NCBI RefSeq assembly: GCF_002310495.1
Contig: NZ_CP023344.1
Location: 1,984,001-2,048,000, forward strand
DNA length: 64,000 bases
Direction: 5' to 3'
From: Nibricoccus aquaticus
Lineage (GTDB): Bacteria > Verrucomicrobiota > Verrucomicrobiia > Opitutales > Opitutaceae
Each line of letters opens with the position of its first letter. Position 1 is the stretch's first letter. Under the pieces are notes generated by a model. It was not told the DNA's origin. It searched no databases and saw nothing but the letters and a program-made list of their open reading frames with translations. Both the position numbers and the translations under genes were made by a program. Positions 1-8,103 of the stretch are shown piece by piece.

Positions 1-414
1 ATCACCCCGCAAAAAATCGCCCTCACCTTCGCCGTCGGCAGCGCCTGCGCCCTCTTCCCCATCCTCGGCACCACCACCCTCCTCTGCATCGCCGCCGCCA
101 TCGCGCTGAAACTCAACCAGCCACTGATCCACATTCTGAATCAACTGCTCTGGCCCGCGCACATCCCCGTCATGTACGGCTGTATCCGCCTCGGAGAGAC
201 ACTCTTCAATGCGCCCCGCATCTCCTTCGACGTCGTCCGCATGACCGAGCTCTTCTGGGAGCACCCCACGCAATTCCTCCACCAGTTCGGTGCCACCGCC
301 CTCCACGCGATCATCGCCTGGACGCTCCTCGCCCCTTTCTTCATCGCCGCGATCTACTTCATCGCCCTCCCGCTGACCCGCCGACTCGCCCGTAAAAAGC
401 CCGCCGTCTCGTAG
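1..414 (+). CDS. DUF2062 domain membrane protein (5' end outside window)
   Basis: The reading frame is open from the first base and ends at 412-414, so only the last 137 residues are seen. The visible start, with TFAVGSACALFPILG then a hydrophobic stretch, matches the core of the DUF2062 family, small inner-membrane proteins of unknown function. Two further hydrophobic segments follow, and the protein ends in a basic tail (RRLARKKPAVS), consistent with a cytoplasmic C-terminus. The function is unknown. The next gene on the same strand is also a membrane protein, 70 bases downstream. Confidence 0.75.
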   Translation: MTPQKIALTFAVGSACALFPILGTTTLLCIAAAIALKLNQPLIHILNQLLWPAHIPVMYGCIRLGETLFNAPRISFDVVRMTELFWEHPTQFLHQFGATALHAIIAWTLLAPFFIAAIYFIALPLTRRLARKKPAVS

Positions 415-484
415 TCGATCTCATCGCCCTCAAGTCCTGCGCTTTCACTGCAACCGTGCAGCGCACTCGCACGTAGCAGTTAAT

Positions 485-1276
485 ATGACCGCGCTGCTCC
501 TTCCGCTCCTCGCCCTCGTGGCCCTCTGCGCGATTTTCCACGCCGTCTTCCTCCTCGCCCGCCGCATCGACAACTACGGCATCGTCGACATCGCCTGGTC
601 CTACGCCTTCGCCCCGCTCGCGCTCTTTTACGCCCTCGCCGCGTCCACCGGCTGGGCTCCCCGCCGCGCCCTCATCGCCACCCTCGTCACCCTCTGGAGC
701 CTCCGCCTCGGCACGCACCTCTATCGCCGCGTGATGGGCCACCACCCCGTCGAAGACACCCGCTACCAAACCCTCCGCGAAACCTGGTCCGCCAACTTCT
801 CCTCGAAGATGGCCTGGTTCTTCCAATCCCAGGCCGCCTCCGTCGTCGTCCTCGGCCTCCCCTTTCTCCTCATCGTCCGCAACCCCGCCCAGTCGTTCCA
901 CCCGCTCGAACTCGCCGCCTCCGCCCTCTGGCTCATCGCCGTCCTCGGTGAATCCCTCGCCGACGCCCAACTCGCCGCCTTCCGACGCGACCCCTTCCGT
1001 CACGGCCAGGTCTGCGATCGCGGCCTCTGGCGCTTCAGCCGCCACCCCAACTACTTTTTCGAGTGGCTCATCTGGGTCGCCTATTTCGTCTTCGCCCTCG
1101 CCTCCCCGTGGGGCTGCTTCGCGATCATCGCCCCCGGCATCATTCTTTATCTCCTGCTCCGCGTCACCGGCATCCCTCTGGCCGAAGCCCAAAGCCTCCG
1201 CAGCAAAGGCGACGCCTACCGCCGCTACCAAGCCACCACCAGCCCCTTCATCCCCTGGTTCCCGAAAAAATCCTGA
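485..1276 (+). CDS. DUF1295 family membrane protein (steroid reductase-like fold)
   Basis: This 263-residue polytopic membrane protein has the DUF1295 signature: NYGIVDIAWS near the N-terminus (about residues 31-40) and FSRHPNYFFEWLIW near residues 183-196. The latter resembles the NADPH-binding C-terminal region of steroid 5-alpha-reductases and isoprenylcysteine methyltransferases. The substrate is unknown. In many bacteria, DUF1295 genes sit beside cyclopropane-fatty-acid-synthase-like methyltransferases, and the next gene here is one (1409-2419), so a shared role in modifying membrane lipids is a reasonable inference. The ATG at 485 gives a start immediately before the first hydrophobic helix. 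Confidence 0.85.
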   Translation: MTALLLPLLALVALCAIFHAVFLLARRIDNYGIVDIAWSYAFAPLALFYALAASTGWAPRRALIATLVTLWSLRLGTHLYRRVMGHHPVEDTRYQTLRETWSANFSSKMAWFFQSQAASVVVLGLPFLLIVRNPAQSFHPLELAASALWLIAVLGESLADAQLAAFRRDPFRHGQVCDRGLWRFSRHPNYFFEWLIWVAYFVFALASPWGCFAIIAPGIILYLLLRVTGIPLAEAQSLRSKGDAYRRYQATTSPFIPWFPKKS

Positions 1277-1400
1277 TCTGGAACTCAGGAATGCTGGAAA
1301 ATACCAGCCCCCGCTCCGCCCCACCTCCGTTCCAGATTTCCTGAGTTCCAGATTAAAAATCCGACCTACTCGCTACCCGCTACTCACTACTCGCTACTTC
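1277..1400. repeat. Inverted 'GGAACTCAGGAA' element followed by 'CTACTCGC' repeat
   Basis: The gap between the DUF1295 gene and the methyltransferase starts with GGAACTCAGGAATGCTGGAA and returns in inverted form as TTCCTGAGTTCC by about 1350. It is an imperfect inverted-repeat element, related to the block at 23455-23660. It is followed by a simple sequence of CTACTCGC/CTACTCAC units (1366-1400). The same simple sequence also lies in frame inside the penicillin acylase gene at 5631-5664. Confidence 0.7.
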
Positions 1401-1408
1401 TGCCTCCC

Positions 1409-2419
1409 ATGCTCGACGCCCTCCTCGAAAAAAACCTCCTCCCCGACTGGCTCATCCGCATCGGCATCCGCCGCCTCCTCGCCCAGCGTATCCAGGAAGA
1501 AACTCCCCGTTACGACCCCGCCGCCTACGCCGCCAACCTCGCCACCCGCCCCCTCGCCGAGCAGACCCGCGCCGCCAACGAGCAACACTACGAAGTCCCC
1601 ACCGCCTTCTACCAACGCTGCCTCGGCCGCCGCCTTAAATATTCCGGCTGCCTCTACCCCACCGGCACCGAAACCCTCGACCACGCCGAGGAGGCCATGC
1701 TCGCCATCTACGCCGAGCGCGCGCAGCTCGCCGACGGACAACACATCCTCGAACTCGGCTGCGGCTGGGGCTCCCTCTCCCTCTGGATGGCCGAAAAGTT
1801 CCCCCGCTCCCGGATCACCGGCGTCTCCAACTCCCGCACCCAAAAAGAACACATCGACGCCGAAGCCGCCCGCCGCGGCCTCACCAATGTCCAGATTATC
1901 ACCTGCGACATCAACGCCCTCGAACTACCCCCCGCCGCCTTCGACCGCGTCGTCTCCGTCGAGATGTTTGAACACCTTAAAAATTACCGCCTCCTCTTCG
2001 AAAACATCGCCCGCTGGCTCCGCCCCGGCGGACTCCTCTTCGTCCACATCTTCACCCACAAAAACCTCTCCTACCACTTCGTCCCTCGCGACGACTCCGA
2101 CTGGATGAGCCGCTACTTTTTTACCGGCGGCCAAATGCCCGCCGACGACCTTCTCCCGCGCTTTCAAGATCACCTCAAACTCGCCGACCACTGGATCGTC
2201 AACGGCACGCACTACCAACGCACCGCCGAACACTGGCTCCAAAACATGGACCGCCACCGCGCCGAAATCCTCCCCCTCTTCGCCCAAACCTACGGTCCCG
2301 CCGAAGCGAAAAAATGGTGGGCCTACTGGCGCGTCTTCTACATGGCCTGCGCCGAACTCTGGGGCTACCGCCGCGGCACCGAGTGGCTCGTCAGCCACTA
2401 CCTCTTCCGAAAACCGTAA
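1409..2419 (+). CDS. Cyclopropane-fatty-acyl-phospholipid synthase-like methyltransferase
   Basis: This is a 336-residue SAM-dependent methyltransferase of the cyclopropane-fatty-acid synthase/coclaurine N-methyltransferase superfamily. The HYEVPTAFYQRCLG segment (about 70) precedes the SAM-binding motif LELGCGWGSLS (about 114-124). ITGVSNSRTQKEHI and VVSVEMFEHLKNY follow, both typical of the family. It is shorter than E. coli Cfa (382 aa) and lacks much of that enzyme's N-terminal domain, so it may act on another lipid-like substrate. It pairs with the upstream DUF1295 gene. The C-terminal half (WWAYWRVFYMACAELWGYRRG) is also typical of this subfamily. Confidence 0.85.
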   Translation: MLDALLEKNLLPDWLIRIGIRRLLAQRIQEETPRYDPAAYAANLATRPLAEQTRAANEQHYEVPTAFYQRCLGRRLKYSGCLYPTGTETLDHAEEAMLAIYAERAQLADGQHILELGCGWGSLSLWMAEKFPRSRITGVSNSRTQKEHIDAEAARRGLTNVQIITCDINALELPPAAFDRVVSVEMFEHLKNYRLLFENIARWLRPGGLLFVHIFTHKNLSYHFVPRDDSDWMSRYFFTGGQMPADDLLPRFQDHLKLADHWIVNGTHYQRTAEHWLQNMDRHRAEILPLFAQTYGPAEAKKWWAYWRVFYMACAELWGYRRGTEWLVSHYLFRKP

Positions 2420-2456
2420 CCCACTCCACCCCGCAGATCTTCCACACGGCTCAGAT

Positions 2457-2495
2457 CATAAGTCCTATACGTCCTCTTGGACCCATAAGACCTAT
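2457..2495. repeat. Dispersed repeat 'ATAAGTCCTATA..ATAAGACC' (copy 1)
   Basis: CATAAGTCCTATACGTCC is followed by ACCCATAAGACCTATT. Related copies lie at 4783-4820, 58198-58240 and 59120-59160, all near gene ends. The unit is built from ATAAG/CCTAT words read in both orientations, so it is partly self-complementary. Confidence 0.7.
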
Positions 2496-2600
2496 TTTCC
2501 GTCGCCCCTTCTTCCGCCCACGACAAAAAGGCCGGCATCACGCCGGCCTTCGTCTTTCCACAGCGAGTCCTCTCGCACGCACTCCCTGAGGCTTCGCTGG

Positions 2601-3149
2601 CTACTTTTTCTCCTTCGCCGCCTTCACCTTCGGAAACTCACTCCGCAGCCAGCCATCCAGCAACGCCTTCTCGTACCGCAGCGAATCGCTGCTAAACGCC
2701 GGCGACGCGCTCATCTGGAAACTCATATCGCGCAGCTTCTGCGTCCCCTCTTTCACCACTGCCCCGCTCGCGTCCGTTACCTTGAACGTCAGGTCTATTC
2801 TCGGCGGATAAAGGTCCTTCACGATCCTCACATCGTTGAATTTCGGTCCGCGCCACGGCTCAAAATCCCCCGCCATATCGATATCCGTGATCGTCACCGA
2901 CAACACCTGCCCCTCGGGCAGCAGCTTCGGCGCTCGCTCCACGAGAAATTCCTTCAATAACGCCAAAATATCGTCGCGCTGCCGCTCCGTCCCGAAGTCC
3001 GAATCCTTCACATCCGTAAATTTCTCCGGGTTCACAAACGTCACTTCGACACGCGCACCCGCCTCGGCGGACACCGCAGAATCAGCCGGAAACACCGGCG
3101 CACACACCGCCGCCAGCAAACCGGCGGCCACTGCAAATTTAGTTTTCAT
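2601..3149 (-). CDS. DUF3016 domain-containing exported protein
   Basis: The 182-residue product begins MKTKFAVAAGLLAAVCAPVFPADS, a typical Sec signal peptide; a longer frame upstream adds no signal-like sequence, so I start it at 3149. The mature part includes VEVTFVNPEKFTDVKDSDFG and a later ITDIDMAGDFEPWRG. Together these match DUF3016, a family of short periplasmic proteins of unknown function. The C-terminus is lysine-rich. It lies alone on the minus strand between + strand genes. Confidence 0.8.
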   Translation of the reverse strand: MKTKFAVAAGLLAAVCAPVFPADSAVSAEAGARVEVTFVNPEKFTDVKDSDFGTERQRDDILALLKEFLVERAPKLLPEGQVLSVTITDIDMAGDFEPWRGPKFNDVRIVKDLYPPRIDLTFKVTDASGAVVKEGTQKLRDMSFQMSASPAFSSDSLRYEKALLDGWLRSEFPKVKAAKEKK

Positions 3150-3344
3150 AGGGGGGAAGGGAACTGACCAGTTGCGACCAACGATACCGGGACTTTGTTT
3201 CATCGCAATGCCGTGTGCATTTTCCCTATGCCCACCGCGCGTTTATCCCGGCGTTTGGAGATTATGAAAATATCGCCCGCCGCTTTCGCATTCTCGTTTT
3301 CGCGCTATCGTTTCAACTAGGTAGTCAGCAAGAAAGCGCCCGCG

Positions 3345-3617
3345 ATGCTCACCAACTTCCTCCAACTCTTCGGCCGGAATCCGGATAACGAATACGAACA
3401 AGCGTTCGTGAAGGAGATCATCGTGCGCGAAAAGCCCGCCCGCGATCCCCGCGTCGAACGCATCATCGTCATCGGCTGGGTGCTGATTGCCTTCAAAAGC
3501 GCGTTCATCTGGTGGGCCTGCGCGAATTACACGGTCCCCTTTCACCCCCTCTGGATCATCGCCCCGACCGTGATGTTCGGCCTCCTCTGCACCGCCATCT
3601 ACTACGGCCGCCGCTGA
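3345..3617 (+). CDS. Small two-helix membrane protein, unknown
   Basis: This is a 90-residue protein with a soluble basic N-terminal half (FVKEIIVREKPARDPRVERI) followed by two hydrophobic helices, about residues 41-62 and 67-85, and a short YYGRR end. I do not recognise a named family. Codon use is like its neighbours, which supports a real gene. A hairpin (CGTCTCTC / GAGAGACG, 3622-3642) follows the stop codon and may act in transcript ending. Confidence 0.6.
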   Translation: MLTNFLQLFGRNPDNEYEQAFVKEIIVREKPARDPRVERIIVIGWVLIAFKSAFIWWACANYTVPFHPLWIIAPTVMFGLLCTAIYYGRR

Positions 3618-3621
3618 CCGG

Positions 3622-3657
3622 CGTCTCTCTGCTGGAGAGACGATCTCCGCGTCGCCC
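3622..3657. repeat. Palindromic intergenic element (GGA-GACGA-CTCCG type)
   Basis: CGTCTCTC and GAGAGACG form an 8-bp hairpin at 3622-3642. It overlaps a CTGGAGAGACGATCTCCG unit related to the palindromes at 8875-8898 and 35663-35695. Confidence 0.55.
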
Positions 3658-3697
3658 ATTTAGAATCCCCGTATTTCGCGCTCACGCCACCTGCTTC

Positions 3698-3722
3698 GTA
3701 GGGCTCGACCTCGCGTCGAGCC
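3698..3722. repeat. REP-like palindrome beginning GTAGGG
   Basis: GTAGGGCTCGACCTCGCGTC contains the inverted arms GGCTCGAC and GTCGAGCC (3702-3709 and 3715-3722). The GTAGGG head and long GC palindrome recur at 37874-37899 and 51911-51938. Confidence 0.65.
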
Positions 3723-3831
3723 GTTCGCGAACCTCCCGTTTCCTGTTAGCCGCGCAGCGCCTCTGGTCTCTGGCCGCGCCTGGCCTCTTTGGCCTTTGCC
3801 CCTTTGGCGTTTGTGATTTTTCTCTTCCACC

Positions 3832-4287
3832 ATGTCCTTCGTCCCCGGTCTCCGCAGCAGCTATTCCAAAGTCGGCCGCCTCGTTTATTTCGGCCGCCTC
3901 CTCGATAAAATCCGCCTCCAGGCCGCCGACCGCCTCCCCACCGACTACCACGCCAATCTCGGCATCGGCTTCGATGCCCGCACCTGCACCTTCCTCGGCG
4001 TCGCCTACGCCGACCTCAAAGCCCGCACCCTCGCTGGCGGCACCGACGCCGACATCCTCGCCTGGGCCCACGCCCACGGCACGCCCCGCACCGACGACGA
4101 ATGCAACACCTGGTCCCGCTTCATGATGAAGATCGGCTGGCGCGACGACCGCTCCGCCGCCCTCCAGCAACGCATCACCGCCCTAGGCCTCGAAGGAAAA
4201 CCCATCGAAACCTTCTTCGACCTCAACGAATTCGACGAAGGCCGCGACCCCGTCACCGGCCGCTTCTGGGAAAACCCGCCCGCATGA
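3832..4287 (+). CDS. DUF5069 domain-containing protein
   Basis: This is a 151-residue soluble protein. It matches the DUF5069 family, common in Verrucomicrobia and Planctomycetes: GLRSSYSKVGRLVYFGRLLDK at the N-terminus, a DYHANLGIGFDARTCTFLG centre and a DDECNTWSRFMMKIGWRDD segment. The function is unknown. Its stop codon overlaps the ATG of the gluconokinase gene (ATGA at 4284-4287), so the two are almost certainly co-translated. Confidence 0.85.
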   Translation: MSFVPGLRSSYSKVGRLVYFGRLLDKIRLQAADRLPTDYHANLGIGFDARTCTFLGVAYADLKARTLAGGTDADILAWAHAHGTPRTDDECNTWSRFMMKIGWRDDRSAALQQRITALGLEGKPIETFFDLNEFDEGRDPVTGRFWENPPA

Positions 4288-4787
4288 TCATCCTGCTGAT
4301 GGGCGTCGCCGGGAGCGGCAAAACCACCCTCGGCCGCCTCCTCGCCACCGATCTCGCCTGGCCGTTCTACGACGCCGACGACTTCCACCCGCCCGCCAAC
4401 GTCGCCAAAATGGCCGCCGGTACTCCACTGACCGACGGCGACCGCGCCCCCTGGCTCGCCGCCCTCCGCCAGCGCATCGAGCAAAGCCTCGCCGCCAACG
4501 AAAACGCCATCCTCGCCTGCTCCGCCCTCAAAGCCGCCTATCGTCACGTCCTCCAGCCCGTGCCCAACGAGCCGATACGCCTCGTCTATCTCCGAGGCAC
4601 CCCCGAGCTCCTCGCCTCCCGCCTCGCCGCCCGCACCGGCCACTTCATGAAACCCGCCATGCTCGCCAGCCAGCTCTCCACCTTGGAAGAACCCGCCGAC
4701 GCCCTCCTCGCCGACATCGCCCTCCCTCCCGCAACCATCGTCGCCCAAATCCGCCAATCCCTCGGCCTCTCTCAAAATAATCTATAA
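4284..4787 (+). CDS. gntK: Gluconokinase
   Basis: The 167-residue product is a P-loop kinase that phosphorylates gluconate with ATP to give 6-phosphogluconate for the pentose phosphate or Entner-Doudoroff pathways. Walker A is GVAGSGKTT (residues 7-15), followed by the family markers FYDADDFHPPANVAKMAAG and PLTDGDRAPWL. FMKPAMLASQLSTLE near residue 130 is also diagnostic. The length fits the usual 165-180 aa. I start at the ATG overlapping the DUF5069 stop; upstream in-frame sequence is out-of-phase DUF5069 code. The TAA stop (4785-4787) lies inside a dispersed repeat, so the last two or three residues come from the repeat. Confidence 0.92.
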   Translation: MIILLMGVAGSGKTTLGRLLATDLAWPFYDADDFHPPANVAKMAAGTPLTDGDRAPWLAALRQRIEQSLAANENAILACSALKAAYRHVLQPVPNEPIRLVYLRGTPELLASRLAARTGHFMKPAMLASQLSTLEEPADALLADIALPPATIVAQIRQSLGLSQNNL

Positions 4788-4820
4788 GTCCTATCGGTCC
4801 CATACGTCCTATAAGACCTG
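4783..4820. repeat. Dispersed repeat 'ATAAGTCCTATA..ATAAGACC' (copy 2)
   Basis: TATAAGTCCTATCGGTCC is followed by CATACGTCCTATAAGACC. It overlaps the end of the gluconokinase gene and supplies its stop codon. Confidence 0.75.
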
Positions 4821-4835
4821 TCCTCCCTCTCCCCA

Positions 4836-7277
4836 ATGCCCGCCGCCAAACGCCGCTCCTTCAAAAAAATCCTCCTCCGCATCCTCGCGGTCGCCCTCCT
4901 CACCATCGCCCTCTCCAGCGGCTGGTTCTACTGGCAGCTTAAAAAATCCCTCCCCGTCCTCGACGGCGAAATCGCCCTCCCCGCCTCCGGCCTCACCGCT
5001 CCGGTCACCATTGAGCGCGACGCCCTCGGCGTCCCCACCATCCGCGCCGCCAGCCGCCTCGACGCCGCCCGCGCCCTCGGCTTCCTCCACGCCCAGGAAC
5101 GCTTCTTCCAGATGGACCTCTCCCGCCGCAAAGCCGCCGGCGAACTCTCTGAACTCGTCGGCGAAGGCGCCCTCCCGCTCGACAAAACCGCTCGTATCCA
5201 CGCTTTCCGCACCGTCGCCCGCGCCACGCTCGCCCAGCTCGCCCCCGCCGAACGTTCCCTCCTCGACGCCTACACTGCGGGCGTCAACTCAGGCCTCTCC
5301 TCCCTCCACGCCCGCCCCTTCGAATACCTCGTCCTCCGCTCCGAGCCCGCCCCCTGGCAGCCCGAAGACAGCATCCTCGTCGCCCATGCCATGTGGATGG
5401 ATCTGCAAGACGCCGACGGCGCCTACGAACGCACCCTCGCCGCCCTCCGCGACACCCTCGGCACCGCCGCCACCAACTTCTTCTCCCCACTCATCGCCCC
5501 CGACGACGCCGCGCTCGACGGCTCCACCGCCGCCCTCCCGCCCACCCCCGGCCCCCGCATCCTCGACCTCCGCCCCCGCCCCGAACCCGGCTCCGAAACC
5601 ACCTTCTCCTCCGCCTCCTCCGATTCCGCCCTACTCACTACTCGCTACTCGCTACTCACTACTCCCAAAGAAGGCTCCAACAGCCTCGCCCTCTCCGGCG
5701 CCCACACCGCCACCGGCGCCGCCCTCCTCGCGAACGACATGCACCTCTCCCTCCGCGTCCCCAACACCTGGTACCGCGCGTCCCTCGACTTCCCCTCCGC
5801 TTCCGCCGCCACGCGCACCCGCGTCACCGGCGTCACCCTCCCCGGCACCCCCCTCGTCATCGCCGGCAGCAACGGCCACATCGCCTGGGGCTTCACCAAC
5901 AGCAACGCCGACACCGTCGATACCGTCGCCATCTCCGCCTCCGACCTCGACCGCACCCTCTACCTCCACGAAGGCCGCACCCGCGAATTCGAGAAACGCG
6001 TCGAAACCATCGCCGTCCGCGGCGGCGACCCCGTCACCCACACCATCCTCCTCTCCCCCTGGGGCCCCATCATCGGTAACAACATCCGCGGCCAGCACCT
6101 CGCCCTCAAGTGGACCGCCCACGACCCCGCCGCCACCAACTTCACCCTCGGCGAACTCGAAACCGCCACCACCGTCGACGACGCCGTCGCCATCGCCCAC
6201 CGCTCCGGCATCCCCACGCAAAATTTCCTAGTCGCCGACTCCACCGGCGCCATCGCCTGGACCCTCGCCGGCAAACTCCCCCGCCGCATCGGCTTCGACG
6301 GACGCCTCCCTGTCACCATGTCCTTCGGCGACCGCCGCTGGGACGGCTTCGTCCCCGAAAACCAAATACCCGTTATAGGCGAAGGGCCGCTTTCCTTCGA
6401 CGCTTCCCGCCTCAGCACTGCCAACCAGCGCCTCCTCGGCGGCGACGCCCTCGCCCTCATCGGCGACGGCGGCTACGAACCCCCGCTCCGCGCCTCCCGC
6501 ATCCAGCAACTCCTCGCCCCCCTCGAAAAAGCCACCCCCGCCGACCTCCTCGCCATCCAGCTCGACGACCACGCCCCCCACCTCGACCGCTGGCACCTCC
6601 TCCTCCTGCGCACCCTCGCCGACGACACCCGCATCTCCGCCAAAACCCGCGACGCCCTCACCCCCGCGCTCTCCCCCTGGACCTCCCGCGCCACCACCGA
6701 CTCCACCAGCTACCGCCTCGTCCATAACTTCCGCCGCCACGTCACCGCCCGCGCCCTGGGCCCGATCTTCGAGCGCACCACCGAACTGTATCCAGAGTTC
6801 AACATCTACCGCCTCCGCTACGAACCCGCCCTCTGGCGCCTCCTCGACGAAAAACCCGCCCACCTCCTCGCCCCCGCCTACGCCACCTGGGATGACCTCC
6901 TCGCCGCCGCCGCGACCGATCTCGCCACCGACGACGACGGCCCCGCCACCACCTGGGGCGAGCAAAACACCGCCCGCATCCGCCACCCCCTCTCCCGCTC
7001 CCTGCCCGGCTTCCTCGCCCGCCTCCTCGACATGCCCGCCGACCCGCTACCCGGCGACAAAGACCTCCCCCGCGTCCAGACGCCCAACCACGGCGCCTCC
7101 GAACGCTTCGCCGTCTCCCCCGGCCATGAGTCGGAAGGCATCTACCACATGCCCGGCGGCCAAAGCGGGCATCCACTTTCCCCCTACTACCGCGCCGGCC
7201 ACGACGCCTGGCTCAAAGGCGAGCCCACCCCCTTCCTCCCCGGCCCCGCGCAACACACGCTCACCCTCACACCCTAA
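4836..7277 (+). CDS. Penicillin acylase family protein (Ntn hydrolase)
   Basis: This is an 813-residue exported amidohydrolase of the penicillin G acylase/acyl-homoserine-lactone acylase family. It is made as a precursor that cuts itself into alpha and beta chains. An N-terminal basic patch and hydrophobic helix (residues 9-30) act as signal or anchor. Alpha-chain motifs include DALGVPTIRA and ALGFLHAQERFFQMDLSRR. The beta chain should begin at Ser281 in EGSNSLALSG, the autocatalytic nucleophile; GHIAWGFTNSNADTVD follows as expected. Just before Ser281 (residues 266-276) the frame reads through a simple repeat (LLTTRYSLLTT), placing foreign sequence in the spacer normally removed on maturation. 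The substrate cannot be told from sequence. Confidence 0.9.
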   Translation: MPAAKRRSFKKILLRILAVALLTIALSSGWFYWQLKKSLPVLDGEIALPASGLTAPVTIERDALGVPTIRAASRLDAARALGFLHAQERFFQMDLSRRKAAGELSELVGEGALPLDKTARIHAFRTVARATLAQLAPAERSLLDAYTAGVNSGLSSLHARPFEYLVLRSEPAPWQPEDSILVAHAMWMDLQDADGAYERTLAALRDTLGTAATNFFSPLIAPDDAALDGSTAALPPTPGPRILDLRPRPEPGSETTFSSASSDSALLTTRYSLLTTPKEGSNSLALSGAHTATGAALLANDMHLSLRVPNTWYRASLDFPSASAATRTRVTGVTLPGTPLVIAGSNGHIAWGFTNSNADTVDTVAISASDLDRTLYLHEGRTREFEKRVETIAVRGGDPVTHTILLSPWGPIIGNNIRGQHLALKWTAHDPAATNFTLGELETATTVDDAVAIAHRSGIPTQNFLVADSTGAIAWTLAGKLPRRIGFDGRLPVTMSFGDRRWDGFVPENQIPVIGEGPLSFDASRLSTANQRLLGGDALALIGDGGYEPPLRASRIQQLLAPLEKATPADLLAIQLDDHAPHLDRWHLLLLRTLADDTRISAKTRDALTPALSPWTSRATTDSTSYRLVHNFRRHVTARALGPIFERTTELYPEFNIYRLRYEPALWRLLDEKPAHLLAPAYATWDDLLAAAATDLATDDDGPATTWGEQNTARIRHPLSRSLPGFLARLLDMPADPLPGDKDLPRVQTPNHGASERFAVSPGHESEGIYHMPGGQSGHPLSPYYRAGHDAWLKGEPTPFLPGPAQHTLTLTP
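5631..5664. repeat. 'CTACTCAC/CTACTCGC' repeat in frame inside the acylase gene
   Basis: The units CTACTCACTACTCGCTACTC run for about 34 bases and are the same simple sequence as at 1366-1400 between genes. Here they are translated as LLTTRYSLLTT. Confidence 0.8.
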
Positions 7278-7284
7278 GCTCTCT

Positions 7285-7326
7285 GCCATCCCTGCCCATC
7301 TGTGTCATCTGTGGTTAAAAAATTCC
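7285..7326. repeat. Dispersed repeat 'AACCACAGATGACACAGATGG' (copy 1)
   Basis: On the minus strand it reads TTAACCACAGATGACACAG then ATGGGCAGGGATGGC. Related copies occur at 7921-7960, 9068-9099, 9117-9155 and, more diverged, 61491-61530. Confidence 0.75.
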
Positions 7327-7333
7327 CGCCCCC

Positions 7334-7783
7334 TCACCGCCCCGCCGGCAGACTCCGCAAATACGCCACCACCTCCGCCGCCTCCTCCCGGCTCAATGCG
7401 TACTCCGGCATCGGCGGCAGACACTTCGTGCCATTAGGCCGCACGCCCGTCATGAAAAACGCGATCGCCTGCTCCTCCGTGTAGCCCGGCAACCCCGCGA
7501 TCCCCGGAGCCACCGGCATCCACGGCATTTCCATGAGCGGCTTGAATCCCAGCGGCGCTCCTTGCAGCCACCGCGACCGGTCCAGCTGCCCCGTCGCCAG
7601 CCGCGGCGTATGACAATCCGCGCACTGAGCGACCTTCTCCACCAGATTGCGCCCCCGCTCCACCCGCTGCTCCGGCGACGGATTCTCCCGCGCCGCGATC
7701 CCGATCTGCATCCGGAAAACGGTGACAATTAACGCCGCGATAAACGCGCCCAGGATGGCGATGATCTTGTGATACTTGCTCAT
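7334..7783 (-). CDS. Membrane-anchored mono-haem cytochrome c
   Basis: The 149-residue protein starts with a signal or anchor helix (IIAILGAFIAALIVTVF). It has one haem-attachment motif CADCH (about residues 54-58) and a likely axial methionine in PPMPEYALSREE near the C-terminus. The C-terminal helix AAEVVAYLRSLPAGR is typical of class I c-type cytochromes. It probably carries electrons in the periplasm; its partner is not evident from the neighbourhood. It is the only minus-strand gene in this stretch. Confidence 0.88.
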   Translation of the reverse strand: MSKYHKIIAILGAFIAALIVTVFRMQIGIAARENPSPEQRVERGRNLVEKVAQCADCHTPRLATGQLDRSRWLQGAPLGFKPLMEMPWMPVAPGIAGLPGYTEEQAIAFFMTGVRPNGTKCLPPMPEYALSREEAAEVVAYLRSLPAGR

Positions 7784-8103
7784 GCCGCAAAAAGCGGCCC
7801 GCCCCCGTCACAAACTCAAGCCCTAACCTCCCCGCCCCCTATCGTTCTCCTCTGCCTCCGCCCTCACTCCGACCCATTCGCGTCCATCGTGCCCCATTCG
7901 CGGTTAAAAATTCCGCCTCTGCCATCCCTCCCCATCCGTGTCATCTGTGGTTAAAAATTTCCGCGCCTCCGCCCTTCAGCACTTCCGCGATCCCTCCGCT
8001 CTACACCTTCACTCCCTTCACGAGACCAACATCCCGCCCACGCCCCCAGATTCCCGTTGAGCTTGGCACGCCTCCCGCGTTACGACGACTCCGTCACCCA
8101 CGC
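7784..8103. other. 320-bp intergenic gap with repeats
   Basis: The gap lies between divergent genes (cytochrome c and the deoxyribosyltransferase-like gene), so it should contain promoters for both. I see no strong consensus. It holds one full copy of the CACAGATGACACAG repeat (7921-7960) and a related 'CATTCGCGGTTAAAAATTCC' unit (about 7880-7915). Confidence 0.6.
7921..7960. repeat. Dispersed repeat 'AACCACAGATGACACGGATGG' (copy 2)
   Basis: GCCATCCCTCCCCATCCGTG then TCATCTGTGGTTAAAAATTT, the same orientation and word order as 7285-7326. Confidence 0.75.

Noticed and set aside
359-1324. Long open frames opposite the DUF1295 gene and many similar ones opposite other genes
   Set aside because: High GC makes the antisense and +1/+2 frames open. 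These frames are rich in Gly/Ala/Glu/Asp or Pro/Arg/Ser without motifs, whereas the chosen frames match known families.
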